Below are positions 6,016 to 6,673 of a DNA stretch of 6,673 bases, one piece after another. The stretch spans positions 1 through 6,673 of the forward strand of contig JAEEWS010000069.1 in the NCBI GenBank assembly GCA_016287765.1. The letters run 5' to 3'. The notes under the pieces were generated by a model. The model had not been told where the DNA came from, made no database searches, and saw nothing but the letters and a program-made list of their open reading frames with translations. The DNA comes from Lachnospiraceae bacterium. GTDB lineage: Bacteria; Bacillota_A; Clostridia; Lachnospirales; Lachnospiraceae. Numbering within the stretch: position 1 is the first letter of the stretch; each line of letters begins with the position of its first letter. The translations under genes and the position numbers were made by a program.

Positions 6016-6554
6016 GCCTTAAAGATTTTAACAGAAGCGATGATATGTTTTCTCTATGCGGCTTGAACTGCGGACTGTGCGGATATCGCCTGCAAGGAAA
6101 TTGCAACGGCTGCTTTAAGGACAGCTTTTGTGCGAAGGTTTGTCCAATGGCCCCTTGCAGCGTAAAGCATGGAGGTCTTCAGTACTGCTTTGAATGCCCG
6201 GAGTACCCGTGCAGGCATTATGACGGCTTTGACAGCTATGATACCCTTGTGCTTCACAGGAATCAAAGAAAAGATATGCAGAAAGCAAAAGAAATGGGGA
6301 TAGATGCATATCTTGAAGAGCAAAGAGAAAAGAAGCGTATCCTGGAAAGACTTCTTGAAGATTATAATGACGGGCAACAGGATGTATTTTATTGCAGGGC
6401 TGTTAATATGCTTGAATTGGAAGCCCTGAAGGAAATAATGGAGGATGCTGATAAACGTGCTCAGAGTCTGAATGCTCGGGAGAAGGCAGAGCTTATGAAA
6501 ACACTGATGTACAAATGTGCTGAAGAGAGAGGGTGTCAATTGGAACTATCTTGA
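6012..6554 (+). CDS. DUF3795 cysteine-rich protein
   Basis: This 180-residue protein has eleven cysteines in its first 67 residues (positions 16, 20, 23, 31, 34, 40, 44, 49, 59, 62, 67), starting FSLCGLNCGLCGYRLQGNC and ending CFECPEYPCRHYDGF, the DUF3795 signature. The spacing suggests zinc or iron-sulfur binding; no reaction is established for the family. Residues 75-180 are a charged helical extension (YLEEQREKKRILERLLEDY) with three more cysteines (128, 169, 175). There is no signal peptide or membrane segment. The ATG overlaps the radical SAM stop codon as ATGA (6012-6015), a strong sign of translational coupling and of a shared process. It is the last gene of the operon; no further gene starts convincingly before the window ends. 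Confidence 0.88.
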   Translation: MSLKDFNRSDDMFSLCGLNCGLCGYRLQGNCNGCFKDSFCAKVCPMAPCSVKHGGLQYCFECPEYPCRHYDGFDSYDTLVLHRNQRKDMQKAKEMGIDAYLEEQREKKRILERLLEDYNDGQQDVFYCRAVNMLELEALKEIMEDADKRAQSLNAREKAELMKTLMYKCAEERGCQLELS

Positions 6555-6630
6555 GATTTCTAAGAAAAGACGCAGTGAGTATGATAAGAAAAAATTGATT
6601 TTGGCAAATATGTATGGATGATCCGATTGT

Positions 6631-6656
6631 AAGTTAAACCGGAAGATAACTTTTTG
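6631..6656 (+). terminator. Possible weak terminator after the DUF3795 gene
   Basis: AAGTTA (6631-6636) pairs perfectly with TAACTT (6647-6652) around a 10-base loop, and the right arm runs into five T residues (6651-6655) with more T-rich sequence beyond. The stem is short and AT-rich, so it would be weak, but it is the only stem followed by a T run downstream of the operon, about 77 bases after the last stop. Confidence 0.3.
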
Positions 6657-6673
6657 ATTTATTATACATGGAA

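Noticed and set aside
6054..6539. 161-codon minus-strand open frame opposite the DUF3795 gene
   Set aside because: The plus-strand gene has the clear cysteine pattern and an overlapping start with its operon partner; the antisense frame has no motif or ribosome-site support.
6662..6673. TTATAC and ATGGAA at the window end as a promoter or new gene start
   Set aside because: No -35 box at a suitable distance and no ribosome site before the ATG; the window ends too soon to judge.

Overview
The window looks like chromosome from a low-to-mid GC Firmicute, most likely a Lachnospiraceae-type clostridium. This rests on strong GGAGG ribosome sites before almost every gene, a TTG start chosen by its ribosome site, a short lipoprotein signal with an LAGC lipobox, and gene families common in anaerobic gut Firmicutes. 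The placement is an inference; there is no rRNA or other marker gene here.

Left part (1-1267): the 3' end of a gene I cannot identify, a small DUF5348-like protein of a type often carried by conjugative elements, and a lipoprotein. The lipoprotein appears to be a chimera: an aldo/keto reductase N-terminus cut off just after its conserved LID motif and joined in frame to what looks like a flavodoxin C-terminus. This part reads as accessory or decayed DNA.

Middle (1268-2978): a TetR-family regulator with its own well-formed promoter and a palindrome just downstream of the predicted transcription start, followed 19 bases later by a complete aldo/keto reductase with the D-Y-K-H catalytic tetrad intact. 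The two probably form a self-regulated redox or detoxification operon. An unused ribosome site follows the reductase stop codon.

Right part (2979-6673): a second TetR-family regulator on the minus strand diverges from a four-gene plus-strand operon: a small nitroreductase, a nitronate monooxygenase/FabK-like flavoprotein, a radical SAM protein of the GCTHNKC type, and a cysteine-rich DUF3795 protein. The last two overlap by 4 bases. The 131-base divergent region carries an excellent promoter for the regulator (TTGATT, 17 bases, TATAAT), a weaker opposing promoter that shares the same -35 block, and a palindrome that could be the TetR operator. The likely theme is sensing an electrophilic or nitro/quinone-like compound and answering with flavin- and NAD(P)H-dependent reductases. 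The role of the radical SAM/DUF3795 pair is unknown and is the least understood part of the window. No CRISPR array, RNA gene, insertion sequence or clearly new defence system was seen.
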